Below, piece after piece: positions 42,381 through 51,917 of a stretch of DNA of 64,000 nucleotides. Made by a program: the position numbers and the translations under genes. The notes below the pieces were generated by a model that searched no databases, had not been told where the DNA came from, and was given only the letters and a program-made list of their open reading frames with translations. This DNA comes from Pseudomonas pohangensis (GTDB taxonomy: Bacteria > Pseudomonadota > Gammaproteobacteria > Pseudomonadales > Pseudomonadaceae). The stretch is from assembly GCF_900105995.1 (NCBI RefSeq), contig NZ_LT629785.1:2294001-2358000 (forward strand), read 5' to 3'. Each line of letters begins with the position of its first letter. Positions within the stretch are counted from its first letter, which is position 1.

Positions 42381-44603
42381 TCATTTTTCCCGCCAGAAAC
42401 GTGCCTCATTGCGCATTCCGTGTGCTGCATCCCGGCTTCCCAGCTCGATCCACAGCGCACCGTCTTCGACCGTGTCATGAATCTGCAGTTGCTGCTGGCG
42501 GTAGCGCGCCAGTATTTGCGGATGCGGATGGCCATAGGGGTTATGGTTGCCGCGCGAAATCACCACGGCATGGGCCTGTACCGCCTTGAGAAACGCCAGC
42601 GAAGAGGAGCTGCGGCTGCCGTGGTGCGGCGCCAGCAGCCAGTCACTGCGCAGCGGCCAGCCCGATTGCAGCAGCGCCAGCTCGGCGGCCTGATCGATAT
42701 CGCCGGTCAGCAGTACACTCTCGCCGCCAGCCGAAACACGCAGGATGCACGATGCAGGATTGCCTTCCGGCGCCTGCTGCCAGCGCCACAAACGAAACTC
42801 GACACCATCCCAGGACCAGCTCGCGTCTTCGGCACAGGGTCGGGCGCCAAGCATCAGGGGCAATTCTGTCGCCTCGCCGCTGAACACAGCGCTTACCGGC
42901 ATACCGCTGAAGACAGCTTCCGCCCCGCCGCTGTGATCGCTGTCGGCATGGCTGAGCAACAACTGATCGAGCCGGTTGACCCCCAGATGCCGCAGCACGG
43001 GCAACACAGTACGTGCGCCCTGATCAAAACCGCCATTGCGCGGGCCGGCATCGTACAAAAGCGCATGTTCGGCTGTCTGCACCAGAACTGCCGAACCCTG
43101 CCCCACATCCAGCACCAGCACCCTGGCCTGCCCCGGCAAGGGATGCTGCAATGGCGGCCACAGCATCGGCAGCAACAGCGCCAGACCCAGTCCGCGCAGC
43201 GGAACTCCTGCCGGCAACAGCAACACCAGCGCCCCGGCAACACCCGACAGCCAGGCCCACAGCGGTGGCGCGGATAAAACCCAGGCGGGCCAGAGGCTGG
43301 CCAGCTTGCCAAGTACTTCAAACAGCACCACCAGCAAGCCTCCGGCCAGCCAGAGCAAGGCATCGCCAATCCATGGCAAGGGCAGCAGCAAGGTGCCCAG
43401 CAAAGCCAGCGGCACTACCAGCACGCTGACCCAGGGCACCGCCAGCAGGTTGGCCAGCGGCGCACTGAAACTGACCGGCAGGTTCAGTGCCAGCAGCACG
43501 GGGAACAGTCCGAGCGTCATCGCCCACTGCGCGCGCCACCAGCTCTGCCACCATGTCCAGCGTCCCAGACGGCCGCTGAAGACCAGCGCCAGCAAGGCCA
43601 CGGCGACAAAGGACAGCCAGAAACCGGCCTGCAGACTGGCCAGGGGCTCAACCAGCAACACGGCATTGAGCGCCAGCAGCAAGGGCGTCCACACGCCCAG
43701 ATGACGAAAGCGCAGGCGCCAGAGCAACACTACCGCCAGCATCACGCAGGCACGTCGCACCGGCACCTCGAAACCGGCCAGCAAGCCATAGCCAAGCGCC
43801 CCGGCAAACGCCAGTGCGCAGGCACAGGGCAGCCAGGGCAACCGCTGTGGCCACCATCCCAGGCGCGCCAGACCTGCCACCAGCGCATACAACAGGCCCG
43901 CCAGCAGTACGATGTGCTGGCCGGAAATCACCAGCAGATGCACCGTGCCGGTGTCCTGCAAAACGCGCCAGTCGGCCGCTGACAGCCCCGTATCATCACC
44001 CAGCACCAGCGCCGCGATGGTGCCGGACCGGCCCTGCGCAGGGCTCTGCAGCAGACGCGCTCGCAGCGCATCTCGCCAGCTGGCTGCACCACTTGCCGGC
44101 TGCAGCAGATGACCGGCCTTGACCGTACCGGTGGCGCCGATACGTTGTGCCAGCAGCCAGGCCTCGTAATCAAAAGCGTGCGGATTGACCAGACCACGCG
44201 GGCGTTTGAGCTTGACCGCCAGCCGCCAGCGTTCCCCTGCATGCACTTGCGGAGCGCCATACCAGCCCAGCCGCAGCCGTTCTGGCAGCGCATGGCGCCT
44301 GCTGCTGACCGCTTCCAGCTGAAAGCGCTGCGCACCGTCTGCCTGCTCCGGCAGACCAACGATTTGCCCTTCCAGCCAGAGGGTGCGGCCATCCAGCGCC
44401 GGCGCCAGACGCTCGTCCAGCGCAGCCTGCGCCGACAGGCAGGCCCAGCTGAAACCGAACAGAAAGAATGCCAGTGGGTAACTGCGGAACGGCAGCAGCA
44501 TCAAGCCCGCAACGGGCAGCAGCAACAACCAGGCAGGCGGCAAGGCCGGTAGAAAGCGCAGAAGCAGAAGCCCTGCGGCGAGTGCAAGCAATCCGGTGCG
44601 CAT
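42381..44603 (-). CDS. comEC: DNA internalisation competence protein ComEC/Rec2
   Basis: 740 aa from ATG 44603 (MRTGLLALAAG). N-terminal membrane helices and DUF4131-like part, a central competence domain with many helices (about 220-480) including VISGQHIVLLAGLLYALVAG, and a C-terminal metallo-beta-lactamase-like domain with LLLSHADSDHSGG and LLAPHHGSRSSSS. It forms the inner-membrane DNA channel of natural transformation. Full length, so transformation is possible if the pilus genes are present. Confidence 0.94.
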   Translation of the reverse strand: MRTGLLALAAGLLLLRFLPALPPAWLLLLPVAGLMLLPFRSYPLAFFLFGFSWACLSAQAALDERLAPALDGRTLWLEGQIVGLPEQADGAQRFQLEAVSSRRHALPERLRLGWYGAPQVHAGERWRLAVKLKRPRGLVNPHAFDYEAWLLAQRIGATGTVKAGHLLQPASGAASWRDALRARLLQSPAQGRSGTIAALVLGDDTGLSAADWRVLQDTGTVHLLVISGQHIVLLAGLLYALVAGLARLGWWPQRLPWLPCACALAFAGALGYGLLAGFEVPVRRACVMLAVVLLWRLRFRHLGVWTPLLLALNAVLLVEPLASLQAGFWLSFVAVALLALVFSGRLGRWTWWQSWWRAQWAMTLGLFPVLLALNLPVSFSAPLANLLAVPWVSVLVVPLALLGTLLLPLPWIGDALLWLAGGLLVVLFEVLGKLASLWPAWVLSAPPLWAWLSGVAGALVLLLPAGVPLRGLGLALLLPMLWPPLQHPLPGQARVLVLDVGQGSAVLVQTAEHALLYDAGPRNGGFDQGARTVLPVLRHLGVNRLDQLLLSHADSDHSGGAEAVFSGMPVSAVFSGEATELPLMLGARPCAEDASWSWDGVEFRLWRWQQAPEGNPASCILRVSAGGESVLLTGDIDQAAELALLQSGWPLRSDWLLAPHHGSRSSSSLAFLKAVQAHAVVISRGNHNPYGHPHPQILARYRQQQLQIHDTVEDGALWIELGSRDAAHGMRNEARFWREK

Positions 44604-44677
44604 TGACAGTAACCCCGAGAAATCCGTTTCTCCGGCACAACTATGGCTGTTGCGGACGCTTTTGCCAGTACTCTGCG

Positions 44678-45922
44678 TTATTCGTAGCGCATGGCTTCGG
44701 CCGGTGCCGTGCGCGAGGCGCGCCAAGCCGGGAAGATGGTCGCCAGAAAGCTCAGCAGCAAGCCGGCCGAGCACACCAGCAATACGTCGGTGATTTCCAG
44801 CTTGGACGGCAGGTAACTGATGTAATACAGGTCGCCGCTGAAAATCCGCGCACCGAGCAGACTCTCCAGCGCACTGACCCACGGCGTCAGGTTGGCCGCC
44901 AGCACCACTCCCAGCACGCCGCCCAGCAGTACGCCGACCAGCCCGATCACCGAGCCCTGCACCATGAAGATCGCCATCACCTGCCCCGGCGTCATGCCCA
45001 GGGTTCGCAGGATGGCGATATCGGTACGTTTGTCGGCCACCACCATGATCAGTGTGGAAATGATGTTGAATGCCGCCACTGCGATGATCAGCAGCAGCAA
45101 CAGGGCAATCATGGTTTTTTCCATCTGCATGGCCTGGAACAGGCTGCCCTGGGTCTTGGTCCAGTCGGTGGCAGTAAAGCCCTGGCCCAGACCGGCAGCA
45201 ATCTGTGCAGACACCCGCGGGGCCTGATACAGATCCTCCAGGGTCAGGCGCACACTCTGTACCTGCCCGGCCGGCCAGTGCTTGAGCTGCGCCGCATCGG
45301 CCACGTGAATCAGCGCCAGCGAGCCGTCCAGATCCGCACCGACCTTGAACACCCCCACCACGGTAAAGGACTGCAGGCGCGGGGTAATTACCACCGACCC
45401 CTTGGTGGCTTCCGGCACGATCAGGGAAACCTTGTCACCCAGCTGCACACCAAAGCGCCGGGCAGTGTTTTCACCGAGCAGGATGCCGAATTCGCCGGCC
45501 TTGAGGGCAGCCAGACTGCCGCGCTGCATGTGTTCGGCAAGAATCGAGACCTTCTCTTCGGCCGCGGGCAGCACGCCACTGACCAGTACCGGCTGCATCA
45601 CGCCACGACGTGACAACATGCCCTGGATCTCGGTATGCGGTGCGGCAGCCAGCACCTGCGGGTTTTTCAGCGCCTGCTGTGCCAGTTGCGGCCAATCCAG
45701 CAACGGCTCGCTACTGGACAGGGTGGCGTGCGGAATCATGCCGAGAATGCGGGTGCGCATCTCGTCCTGCAGGCCGTTCATCACCGAGAGCACCACAATC
45801 ATTGCCAGCACACCGAGGCCCATGCCGATCATCGAGGTCATCGAGATGAACGAGATGAACTGGTTGCGGCGCTTGGCCCGGGTATAGCGGGTGCCGATGA
45901 AAATGCTCAGCGGACGGTACAT
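44678..45922 (-). CDS. lolE: Lipoprotein-releasing ABC transporter permease (LolC/LolE family)
   Basis: 414 aa from ATG 45922, five bases after GAGG; a GTG two codons earlier is the alternative. Four membrane helices: one near the N terminus (about 22-45) and three after residue 265, with a large periplasmic domain between. Paralogue of the gene at 46606-47856. It sorts lipoproteins from the inner membrane to LolA. Called LolE because it is last in transcription order (C-D-E as in E. coli); the two permeases cannot be told apart by eye. Confidence 0.9.
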   Translation of the reverse strand: MYRPLSIFIGTRYTRAKRRNQFISFISMTSMIGMGLGVLAMIVVLSVMNGLQDEMRTRILGMIPHATLSSSEPLLDWPQLAQQALKNPQVLAAAPHTEIQGMLSRRGVMQPVLVSGVLPAAEEKVSILAEHMQRGSLAALKAGEFGILLGENTARRFGVQLGDKVSLIVPEATKGSVVITPRLQSFTVVGVFKVGADLDGSLALIHVADAAQLKHWPAGQVQSVRLTLEDLYQAPRVSAQIAAGLGQGFTATDWTKTQGSLFQAMQMEKTMIALLLLLIIAVAAFNIISTLIMVVADKRTDIAILRTLGMTPGQVMAIFMVQGSVIGLVGVLLGGVLGVVLAANLTPWVSALESLLGARIFSGDLYYISYLPSKLEITDVLLVCSAGLLLSFLATIFPAWRASRTAPAEAMRYE

Positions 45923-45929
45923 GGACACC

Positions 45930-46613
45930 TCATGCCGCCACCAGCCGACCCTGATCCAGACGCAGGATGCGGTCCATCTGTTCGGCCAGACGCGGCTCGT
46001 GGGTAACCACCAGAAAGGCCGTATTCAACGAGTCGCTGAGTTCCAGCATGAGTTCCTGAATGCCCCGTGCCGTGTGCTGGTCAAGGTTGCCGGTGGGCTC
46101 ATCGAGCATGACCAGTTTGGGCTGATTGATCAGCGCACGGGCGATCGCCACCCGCTGCCGCTCACCGCCGGACAGCTCGGACGGCTTGTGCTGCAGGCGA
46201 TGGTCAAGACCGACGCGTTTGAGCAGGGCTGCAGCCATCTCCCGGGCCTGTGGAATCGGCGTGCTGCCGATCAGCAACGGCAGGCAGACATTTTCCAGCG
46301 CACTGAACTCCGGCAGCAGGTGGTGGAACTGATAGACGAAGCCCAGCGCACGATTGCGCAACAGGCCGCGTTCCTTTTCGTTGAGCTTGGCCAGATCCTG
46401 ACCATCCAGCCAGACACTGCCCTGGGTCGGGTTATCCAGGCCGCCGAGCAGATTGAGCAAGGTGCTTTTGCCCGAGCCGGAGCTGCCGACAATCGCCACC
46501 CGCTCACCGGCCAGCAACTCCAGCTTCACGCCGGCCAGCACTTCGACCGACTGCGGACCCTCTTCATAACGCTTGCCCAGATTGCGGCAACTGAGGACGG
46601 CTGTTTCACTCAT
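45930..46613 (-). CDS. lolD: Lipoprotein-releasing ABC transporter ATPase LolD
   Basis: 227 aa from ATG 46613. Walker A GSSGSGKST (about 42-50), signature LSGGERQRVAIARAL, Walker B LVMLDEPTGNLD and the switch His in VVTHEP. It powers release of outer-membrane lipoproteins. The start lies in the last codons of the upstream permease gene (8-base overlap), and 7 bp separate it from the downstream permease. Confidence 0.95.
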   Translation of the reverse strand: MSETAVLSCRNLGKRYEEGPQSVEVLAGVKLELLAGERVAIVGSSGSGKSTLLNLLGGLDNPTQGSVWLDGQDLAKLNEKERGLLRNRALGFVYQFHHLLPEFSALENVCLPLLIGSTPIPQAREMAAALLKRVGLDHRLQHKPSELSGGERQRVAIARALINQPKLVMLDEPTGNLDQHTARGIQELMLELSDSLNTAFLVVTHEPRLAEQMDRILRLDQGRLVAA

Positions 46614-47856
46614 AACGCAAAGCCTCCGCGGGCTGGGTGCGTGCCGCACGCCAGGCCGGATACAGGGTGGCAAGAAAACTCAGCAGCAAGGCGGCACAAC
46701 AGACCATGATCAGGTCACCCGGCAGCAGTTGCGATGGCAGGTAGCTGATGAAGTACACATCTTCATTGAGAAAGCGCGTGCCCAGCAGTGATTCCAGCCA
46801 GTCAACCGCCGCACTGACATTCAATGCCGCCAGAATCCCCAGCAGCGCACCGGTCAGCGTGCCGACCACGCCGATAATGCTGCCCTGGACCATGAAGGTA
46901 GCCATGATCTGCCGGGGCGTCATACCGAGAGTACGCAGAATCGCAATATCCGAGCGCTTGTCATTCACCACCATGACCAGCGTGGAGATGATGTTGAAGG
47001 CAGCCACCGCCACGATCAGCAGCAGCAACAGACCGATCATCGCCTTCTGCATGCCAATGGCGCGATACAGGTTGCCGTGGGAGCGGGTCCAGTCACGGGT
47101 AAACAGATCCTGATCCTGCAGCTCGCGGCCCAGCTCCCAGGCTACCCTGGGCGCCTGGAACAGGTCATCCAGCTTCAGCCGCAGACCTTGTACATCACTG
47201 GCCTGCCAGCGCTGCAGGCGCGCCGCATCGCTGATATTGACCAGCGCCAGCCCGGCATCCAGCTCGCCCGCTCCGACCTTGAACAGGCCGACCACGGTGA
47301 AGCGCTTCATCCGCGGAAACAGACCGGCAGGCGTCACCACCACATCCGGTGCGATAAAGGTCACCTTGTCGCCGACCGTTACCCCCAGACGCTCGGCCGC
47401 CAGGGTGCCCAGAATCATGCCGAATTCGCCCGGCTTGAGACTTTGCAGACTGCCTTCACGAAAATAGTTGCCGATTACCGAGACCTTGTCTTCCTCGGCC
47501 GGATCTATGCCGTCAACCATCACCGGCAATACCTGGTCATCATGGCTGAGCATGCCCTGGGTCTGCACAAAGGGCGCTACCGCCTGCACATGGGGATGCT
47601 GGCCAAGCTTTTCTGCCAGCCCATGCCAGTCCTTGATCGGGTTGAACGACTGCACGGCGGCTTGCGGCACCATGCCGAGAATGCGTGTGCGCAATTCACG
47701 ATCGAATCCGTTCATCACCGACAGCACCAGGATCATCACCATCACCCCGAGTGCCAGACCGAGCATGGAGGTCAGCGAGATGAACGAGATGAAATGGCTG
47801 CGGCGTTTGGCACGGGTGTAGCGCATGCCAATGAATACGGACAGGGGTCTGAACAT
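46606..47856 (-). CDS. lolC: Lipoprotein-releasing ABC transporter permease (LolC/LolE family)
   Basis: 416 aa. MFRPLSVFIGMRYTRAKRRSHFISFISLTSMLGLALGV is closely parallel to the other permease. Same four-helix plan with a large periplasmic domain. First gene of the lol unit, hence the LolC label, with the same caveat on naming. Several regulatory lipoproteins in this window (ApbE, the OmpA-like protein, the PpiC protein) would be sorted by this system. Confidence 0.9.
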   Translation of the reverse strand: MFRPLSVFIGMRYTRAKRRSHFISFISLTSMLGLALGVMVMILVLSVMNGFDRELRTRILGMVPQAAVQSFNPIKDWHGLAEKLGQHPHVQAVAPFVQTQGMLSHDDQVLPVMVDGIDPAEEDKVSVIGNYFREGSLQSLKPGEFGMILGTLAAERLGVTVGDKVTFIAPDVVVTPAGLFPRMKRFTVVGLFKVGAGELDAGLALVNISDAARLQRWQASDVQGLRLKLDDLFQAPRVAWELGRELQDQDLFTRDWTRSHGNLYRAIGMQKAMIGLLLLLIVAVAAFNIISTLVMVVNDKRSDIAILRTLGMTPRQIMATFMVQGSIIGVVGTLTGALLGILAALNVSAAVDWLESLLGTRFLNEDVYFISYLPSQLLPGDLIMVCCAALLLSFLATLYPAWRAARTQPAEALRYE

Positions 47857-48082
47857 TTAGAAATGGATTCGCAAAGAAAAACAACCTTGTGGCGGCGTCC
47901 GGCCAGTCGCCTTACACTCCAGAAGCCGCGCTGCAAAAGGCCTGGCAGATCGACACAGGACACCAACAATGGCTGCGCATACTACCGTATCAGGCTCCGC
48001 CCCGCACTGGAATTTAGCCGCATGCGGGGCCGTGAAGACAGGTATGCAATACACCCAGACTGTGGCTTTCCGGGGGTTCAAG

Positions 48083-48388
48083 ATGCGTCCTGCAGTGCTG
48101 CTTCTGCTGTTTCTGGCGGCATCCGTCAATGCCGAAAACATCATTATTCCGCTTGGCCAGCAAGGCAGTTCCACGCTGCAAATGCCCGTCAACGGTACAT
48201 CCCGCAGCAGTGTGCTGGAACGTTTCGGCCTGCCCGACGTCGAGCACCCGCCAGTGGGGTCGCCCAGAATGACCCGTTGGGACTACCGGGACTTTTCGGT
48301 CTATTTCGAAAATGACAGGGTGATTACCAGCGTACGCAATCATCAACCCAGATACCCGACCTCCAGACCGGAGCAGGCACAACCATGA
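48083..48388 (+). CDS. Small periplasmic protein of unknown function
   Basis: 101 aa from ATG 48083 with GGGGG upstream; an in-frame ATG at 48044 is possible but would bury the signal sequence. Signal peptide MRPAVLLLLFLAASVNA cut before ENI. The mature part has SSVLERFGLPDVEHPPVG and ITRWDYRDFSVYFENDRV-like beta strands, similar in pattern to the SmpA/OmlA outer-membrane-assembly fold. Its stop overlaps the GDPD gene start by 4 bases, a pairing that I recall in PAO1 (PA2989-PA2990). Confidence 0.82.
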   Translation: MRPAVLLLLFLAASVNAENIIIPLGQQGSSTLQMPVNGTSRSSVLERFGLPDVEHPPVGSPRMTRWDYRDFSVYFENDRVITSVRNHQPRYPTSRPEQAQP

Positions 48389-49107
48389 CACTGATCTACG
48401 GCCACCGCGGTGCCAAGGGCGAAGCACCGGAAAATACCCTCGCCAGTTTCCAGCGCTGCCTGGAGCACGATGTGCGCCGTTGCGAGCTGGATCTGCATCT
48501 GTCCCGCGACGGTGAACTGATGGTGATTCATGACCCCACCCTCAAACGCACCACCCGGCACCGCGGCCGGGTAGCCCAGCATGATGCGACAGAGCTGGTG
48601 CAATTCGATGCCCGCGGTGGCGGACCGGGCTGGCCGCACCCCTGCCCGATTCCGCGCCTGGCCGAGCTGTTCGAGCAATGCCCGTTCGAGCACTGGCAAC
48701 TGGAAGTGAAAAGCGCCTCACGCACGCGCGCCGCCCGCAGCGTGCTGGCGATCAAGGCACTGGTGGAGCGCTACGGCCTGCAGGACAAGGTCTGCGTGAC
48801 CTCCAGCTCCAGAGAGGTGTTGCGCGCACTGAACCGGCTGACGCCGGAGCTTTCATGCGGATTGATCGCCGAATATGCCTGGCTCGACCCGCTGAAAATC
48901 GCCCGGCACTACAACTGCGACCTGCTCGCCCTGAACTGGACACTGTGCACCCCGGAACGCCTGCTCAAAGCGCAGAAGCAGGGCTTGCACGTATCCGTAT
49001 GGACGGTCAACGAGCCCGCACTGATGCGCAGGCTGGCTGACTTCGGAGCCGACAGCATCATTACCGACTTTCCCGGGCTGGCCCGCAAGACCCTGGTTCA
49101 GCCCTGA
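48385..49107 (+). CDS. Glycerophosphodiester phosphodiesterase family protein
   Basis: 240 aa. GHRGAKGEAPENTLASF (about 6-22) with the catalytic His, ELDLHLSRDGELMVIHDPTLKRTT with metal-binding Glu/Asp and His, and LEVKS. A TIM-barrel GDPD that frees glycerol-3-phosphate from glycerophosphodiesters. No signal peptide, so cytosolic. Translationally coupled to the small periplasmic protein before it. Confidence 0.93.
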   Translation: MTLIYGHRGAKGEAPENTLASFQRCLEHDVRRCELDLHLSRDGELMVIHDPTLKRTTRHRGRVAQHDATELVQFDARGGGPGWPHPCPIPRLAELFEQCPFEHWQLEVKSASRTRAARSVLAIKALVERYGLQDKVCVTSSSREVLRALNRLTPELSCGLIAEYAWLDPLKIARHYNCDLLALNWTLCTPERLLKAQKQGLHVSVWTVNEPALMRRLADFGADSIITDFPGLARKTLVQP

Positions 49108-49125
49108 CGGATACCCCAGAACAGA

Positions 49126-50520
49126 TCAGAACAGCCGGTTCAGACCGTCAAAAGCGGCGACCCGATAGGCTTCGGCCATGGTCGGGTAGTTGAAGGTGGT
49201 GTTGATGAAGTACTTGATGGTATTGGCTTCACCCGGCTGATTCATGATCGCCTGACCGATATGCACGATCTCCGAAGCCTGATAGCCGAAGCAGTGCACG
49301 CCGAGAATCTGCAGGGTCTCGCGGTGAAAGAGGATTTTCAGCATCCCCACCGGTTCAACAGCAATCTGTGCCCGCGCCATGCCCCGGAAAGAAGCCTTGC
49401 CGACCTCATAAGGCACTTGCTCCATGGTCAGCTCGCGTTCGGTTTTACCCAGCGAACTGATTTCCGGAATAGTGTAAATACCAGTCGGTACATCGTTGAT
49501 AAAGCGCGAACTGTCATTCTCGACAATACTGCCCGCTGCCGAACGGCCCTGGTCATAGGCCGCGCTGGCCAGACTCGGCCAGCCGATCACATCGCCCGCC
49601 GCATAGATGTTCGACACCTCGGTACGGTAGCTTTCATCCACCTGCAACTGGCCGCGACCATTGGCGCTCAGGCCGACATTTTCCAGGGCCAGCTTGTCGG
49701 TATTGCCGGTGCGCCCGTTGCACCAGAGCAAGGCATCGGCACGCAGCTTCTTGCCTGATTTCAGATGCAGAATCACACCATTGTCTATCCCCTCGATGCG
49801 TTCATACTCCTCGTTGTGGCGGATGATCACGTTGCTCGAGCGCAGGTGATAACTCAGCGCATCGGAGATCTCGTCATCAAGGAAGTTGAGCAGTTGATCG
49901 CGGTTGTCGATCAGGTCGACCATCACCCCCAGGCCGCTGAAAATAGAGGCATATTCACAGCCGATCACCCCTGCTCCGTAGACAATCAGCCGTCGCGGTG
50001 TATGGCTGAGGGTCAGAATGGTGTCGCTGTCATACACCCGCGGGTGATTGAAATCGACATCGTGTGGCCGGTACGGACGCGAACCGGTGGCGATGATGAA
50101 CTGCTTGGCCACCAGCGTATCCAGCATGCCATTCAGGCAGACCACCCGCACCGAATGGTCATCGGCAAAGCTGGCGGTGCCAAAGTAGGTATCAATGCGG
50201 TTGCGCGCATAAAAGCTGGTGCGTGAAGTCACCTGCTTGGCAATCACCCGCTCGGCACTTTTGAGTACGTCCGGAAAGGAAAACCAGCGTGGTTCGCCAA
50301 TCTGACGGAACAGCGGGTTCTTGTTGTACTGCATGATCTGCCGCACGGAGTGGCGCAGTGCCTTTGACGGAATGGTGCCGAGGTGGGTGCAGTTACCACC
50401 TACCTGTGCGCGGCTGTCGACCATCGCCACCCGGCGTCCGGCCTTCGCCGCGTTGATCGCCGCGCCTTCACCTGCAGGGCCGGAACCCAGCACAACCACG
50501 TCATAGTTGAAGACCGCCAT
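49126..50520 (-). CDS. sthA: Soluble pyridine nucleotide transhydrogenase
   Basis: 464 aa, the usual length. FAD motif VVLGSGPAGEGAAINAAKAG (about 9-28), NAD(P) motif YGAGVIGCEYASIF, ATGSRPYRP and the C-terminal dimer domain. The redox disulphide of its flavoprotein relatives is replaced: NCTHLGTIPSKALRH has one Cys only, as expected for SthA. It passes hydride between NADPH and NAD. ATG with AGGAGCAAGT upstream. Two inverted repeats lie 26-75 bp upstream. Confidence 0.94.
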   Translation of the reverse strand: MAVFNYDVVVLGSGPAGEGAAINAAKAGRRVAMVDSRAQVGGNCTHLGTIPSKALRHSVRQIMQYNKNPLFRQIGEPRWFSFPDVLKSAERVIAKQVTSRTSFYARNRIDTYFGTASFADDHSVRVVCLNGMLDTLVAKQFIIATGSRPYRPHDVDFNHPRVYDSDTILTLSHTPRRLIVYGAGVIGCEYASIFSGLGVMVDLIDNRDQLLNFLDDEISDALSYHLRSSNVIIRHNEEYERIEGIDNGVILHLKSGKKLRADALLWCNGRTGNTDKLALENVGLSANGRGQLQVDESYRTEVSNIYAAGDVIGWPSLASAAYDQGRSAAGSIVENDSSRFINDVPTGIYTIPEISSLGKTERELTMEQVPYEVGKASFRGMARAQIAVEPVGMLKILFHRETLQILGVHCFGYQASEIVHIGQAIMNQPGEANTIKYFINTTFNYPTMAEAYRVAAFDGLNRLF

Positions 50521-50545
50521 ACTTGCTCCTTGAGTACCAACCGCA

Positions 50546-50594
50546 GCGCCAGCCAGCGCTGGCGCAAAGGGTCATGGTATCTGGAGACCATGAC
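50546..50594. promoter_or_regulatory. Two perfect inverted repeats upstream of sthA
   Basis: GCGCCAGC-CAGC-GCTGGCGC (50546-50565) and GTCATGGT-N8-ACCATGAC (50571-50594), five bases apart, in the sthA-nqrM gap. The second, with two 8-bp arms about one and a half helical turns apart, looks like a protein-binding site; the first would make an RNA hairpin. No known regulator consensus is matched. Confidence 0.4.
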
Positions 50595-50670
50595 AGTTCA
50601 GAATTCTGTTTTGCCGCTCGCGCTACACAACAACACCGCCCAACCTAGCCGCAAGCCCATTGCCTGGCTA

Positions 50671-50904
50671 TTAGCGTTTGGTCGCATCGTAGGCCAGTGG
50701 CGCTTTTCCAGTGGCGGAGGCTTTGTCGCTATTAACTTCCTCGCACTTCTCGCGGCTGCCGCCGCAGATCGAGCATTCCTTCTCGATGCCCAGATTGGCG
50801 ATGCCGCCACAAGAGCCGGCAATCGGTTTACGCCCGAATATCACACCGACGGCCATACCCAGCACCACCAGCAACATGATCAGAAACACCAGTAGCCAGG
50901 TCAT
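50671..50904 (-). CDS. nqrM: Na+-NQR maturation protein NqrM
   Basis: 77 aa. One membrane helix (about 3-25), then a Cys cluster: GSCGGIANLGIEKECSICGG and REKCEE, four cysteines in all, as in NqrM (old DUF539). It is needed to assemble active Na+-translocating NADH:quinone reductase, probably by delivering the iron bound between NqrD and NqrE. It overlaps apbE by 4 bases at the end of the nqr operon. Confidence 0.94.
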   Translation of the reverse strand: MTWLLVFLIMLLVVLGMAVGVIFGRKPIAGSCGGIANLGIEKECSICGGSREKCEEVNSDKASATGKAPLAYDATKR

Positions 50905-51917
50905 GGTTGTTCTCCTGTGGGAAAGCGTGCATCGAACGCCGGGCTTGCCCGGCTGGCAAAGCCCTGTCCGGTATGGCTGATAAACAACGCCGCTATGCCC
51001 GCTTGTTGTGCCAGCTCGAAGCCCTGTTCGGGTCCAAGCAGCATGAGCACGGTCGATAATCCGTCGGCGCGCAGCGCCGATGCATCCACCACAGTCACCG
51101 AAGCCAGACGATGGCTGATCGGCGAACCGTTGCGCGCATCGATACTATGAGAATAGCGCTTGCCCGCCTGTTCAAAATAATTACGGTAATCGCCCGAAGT
51201 CGATACCCCCAGACCATCTAGCTCCAGCACCCGGGCGGCGACCTGTTGCCCCTCGTGCGGTTCTTCAATGGCGATATGCCAGGAAGACCCATCCGGTTTG
51301 CGACCCAGCGCCTTCAGTTCACCGGTAATTTCCACCAGATAGTCGGTAACGCCCTGCCCCTCGAGCATCGCGCTGACCCGGTCTACCGCATAGCCGGCAC
51401 CGATGCTGTTGAAATCCAGCTGGACTGCCTGATCCTTGCACAGTTGCTGATCCCTGATTTGCAGATGCTGATGGCCAACCTGCGCCCGGGCTGCGGTAAT
51501 TTGTTCGGCAGTCGGTACCTGCTCGCCCCTGGACTGGGCGCCAAAGCCCCAGAGCTCGATCAGCGGCTCGATGGTAAGGTCAAACGCACCGTTACTCTCA
51601 AGCGCAAGCTGCTCGCCGGTTCTGACCAGTTCCAGCACCGCTTCCGGCATTGGCGCACAAGCACCAGCCGGCAAGCGGTTGAAGCCGGAGACCAGCGAAT
51701 CGGCACGATAGGTGGACAGTTGCTGATCGATTTCCGCAAGGATGGTATCCACTTGCGCCTGGACTGCGGCGGGTGCCGGTGTTGTGGCACCCGGCACATA
51801 CTTCACCGAGTAGGTGCTGCCCATGGTCGGTCCCGCAAGCTGTTCGATTGTTTGGCCACAACCAGCCAACAGCAGTCCCGCCAAAGTGAGCAGCAGTGTT
51901 TTAGCCACCAAAATCAT
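50901..51917 (-). CDS. apbE: FAD:protein FMN transferase (ApbE), lipoprotein
   Basis: 338 aa from ATG 51917, which overlaps the nqrF end by 17 bases; a GTG at 51908 is the alternative. Lipobox LLLAGC gives a lipidated Cys near residue 20. GPTMGSTYSVKY, the GAIDLTIEPLIELWGFG-like block, DFNSIGAGYAVD and ALRADGLSTVLMLLG are ApbE motifs. It attaches FMN to Thr in NqrB and NqrC, both encoded in the same operon. Confidence 0.94.
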   Translation of the reverse strand: MILVAKTLLLTLAGLLLAGCGQTIEQLAGPTMGSTYSVKYVPGATTPAPAAVQAQVDTILAEIDQQLSTYRADSLVSGFNRLPAGACAPMPEAVLELVRTGEQLALESNGAFDLTIEPLIELWGFGAQSRGEQVPTAEQITAARAQVGHQHLQIRDQQLCKDQAVQLDFNSIGAGYAVDRVSAMLEGQGVTDYLVEITGELKALGRKPDGSSWHIAIEEPHEGQQVAARVLELDGLGVSTSGDYRNYFEQAGKRYSHSIDARNGSPISHRLASVTVVDASALRADGLSTVLMLLGPEQGFELAQQAGIAALFISHTGQGFASRASPAFDARFPTGEQP

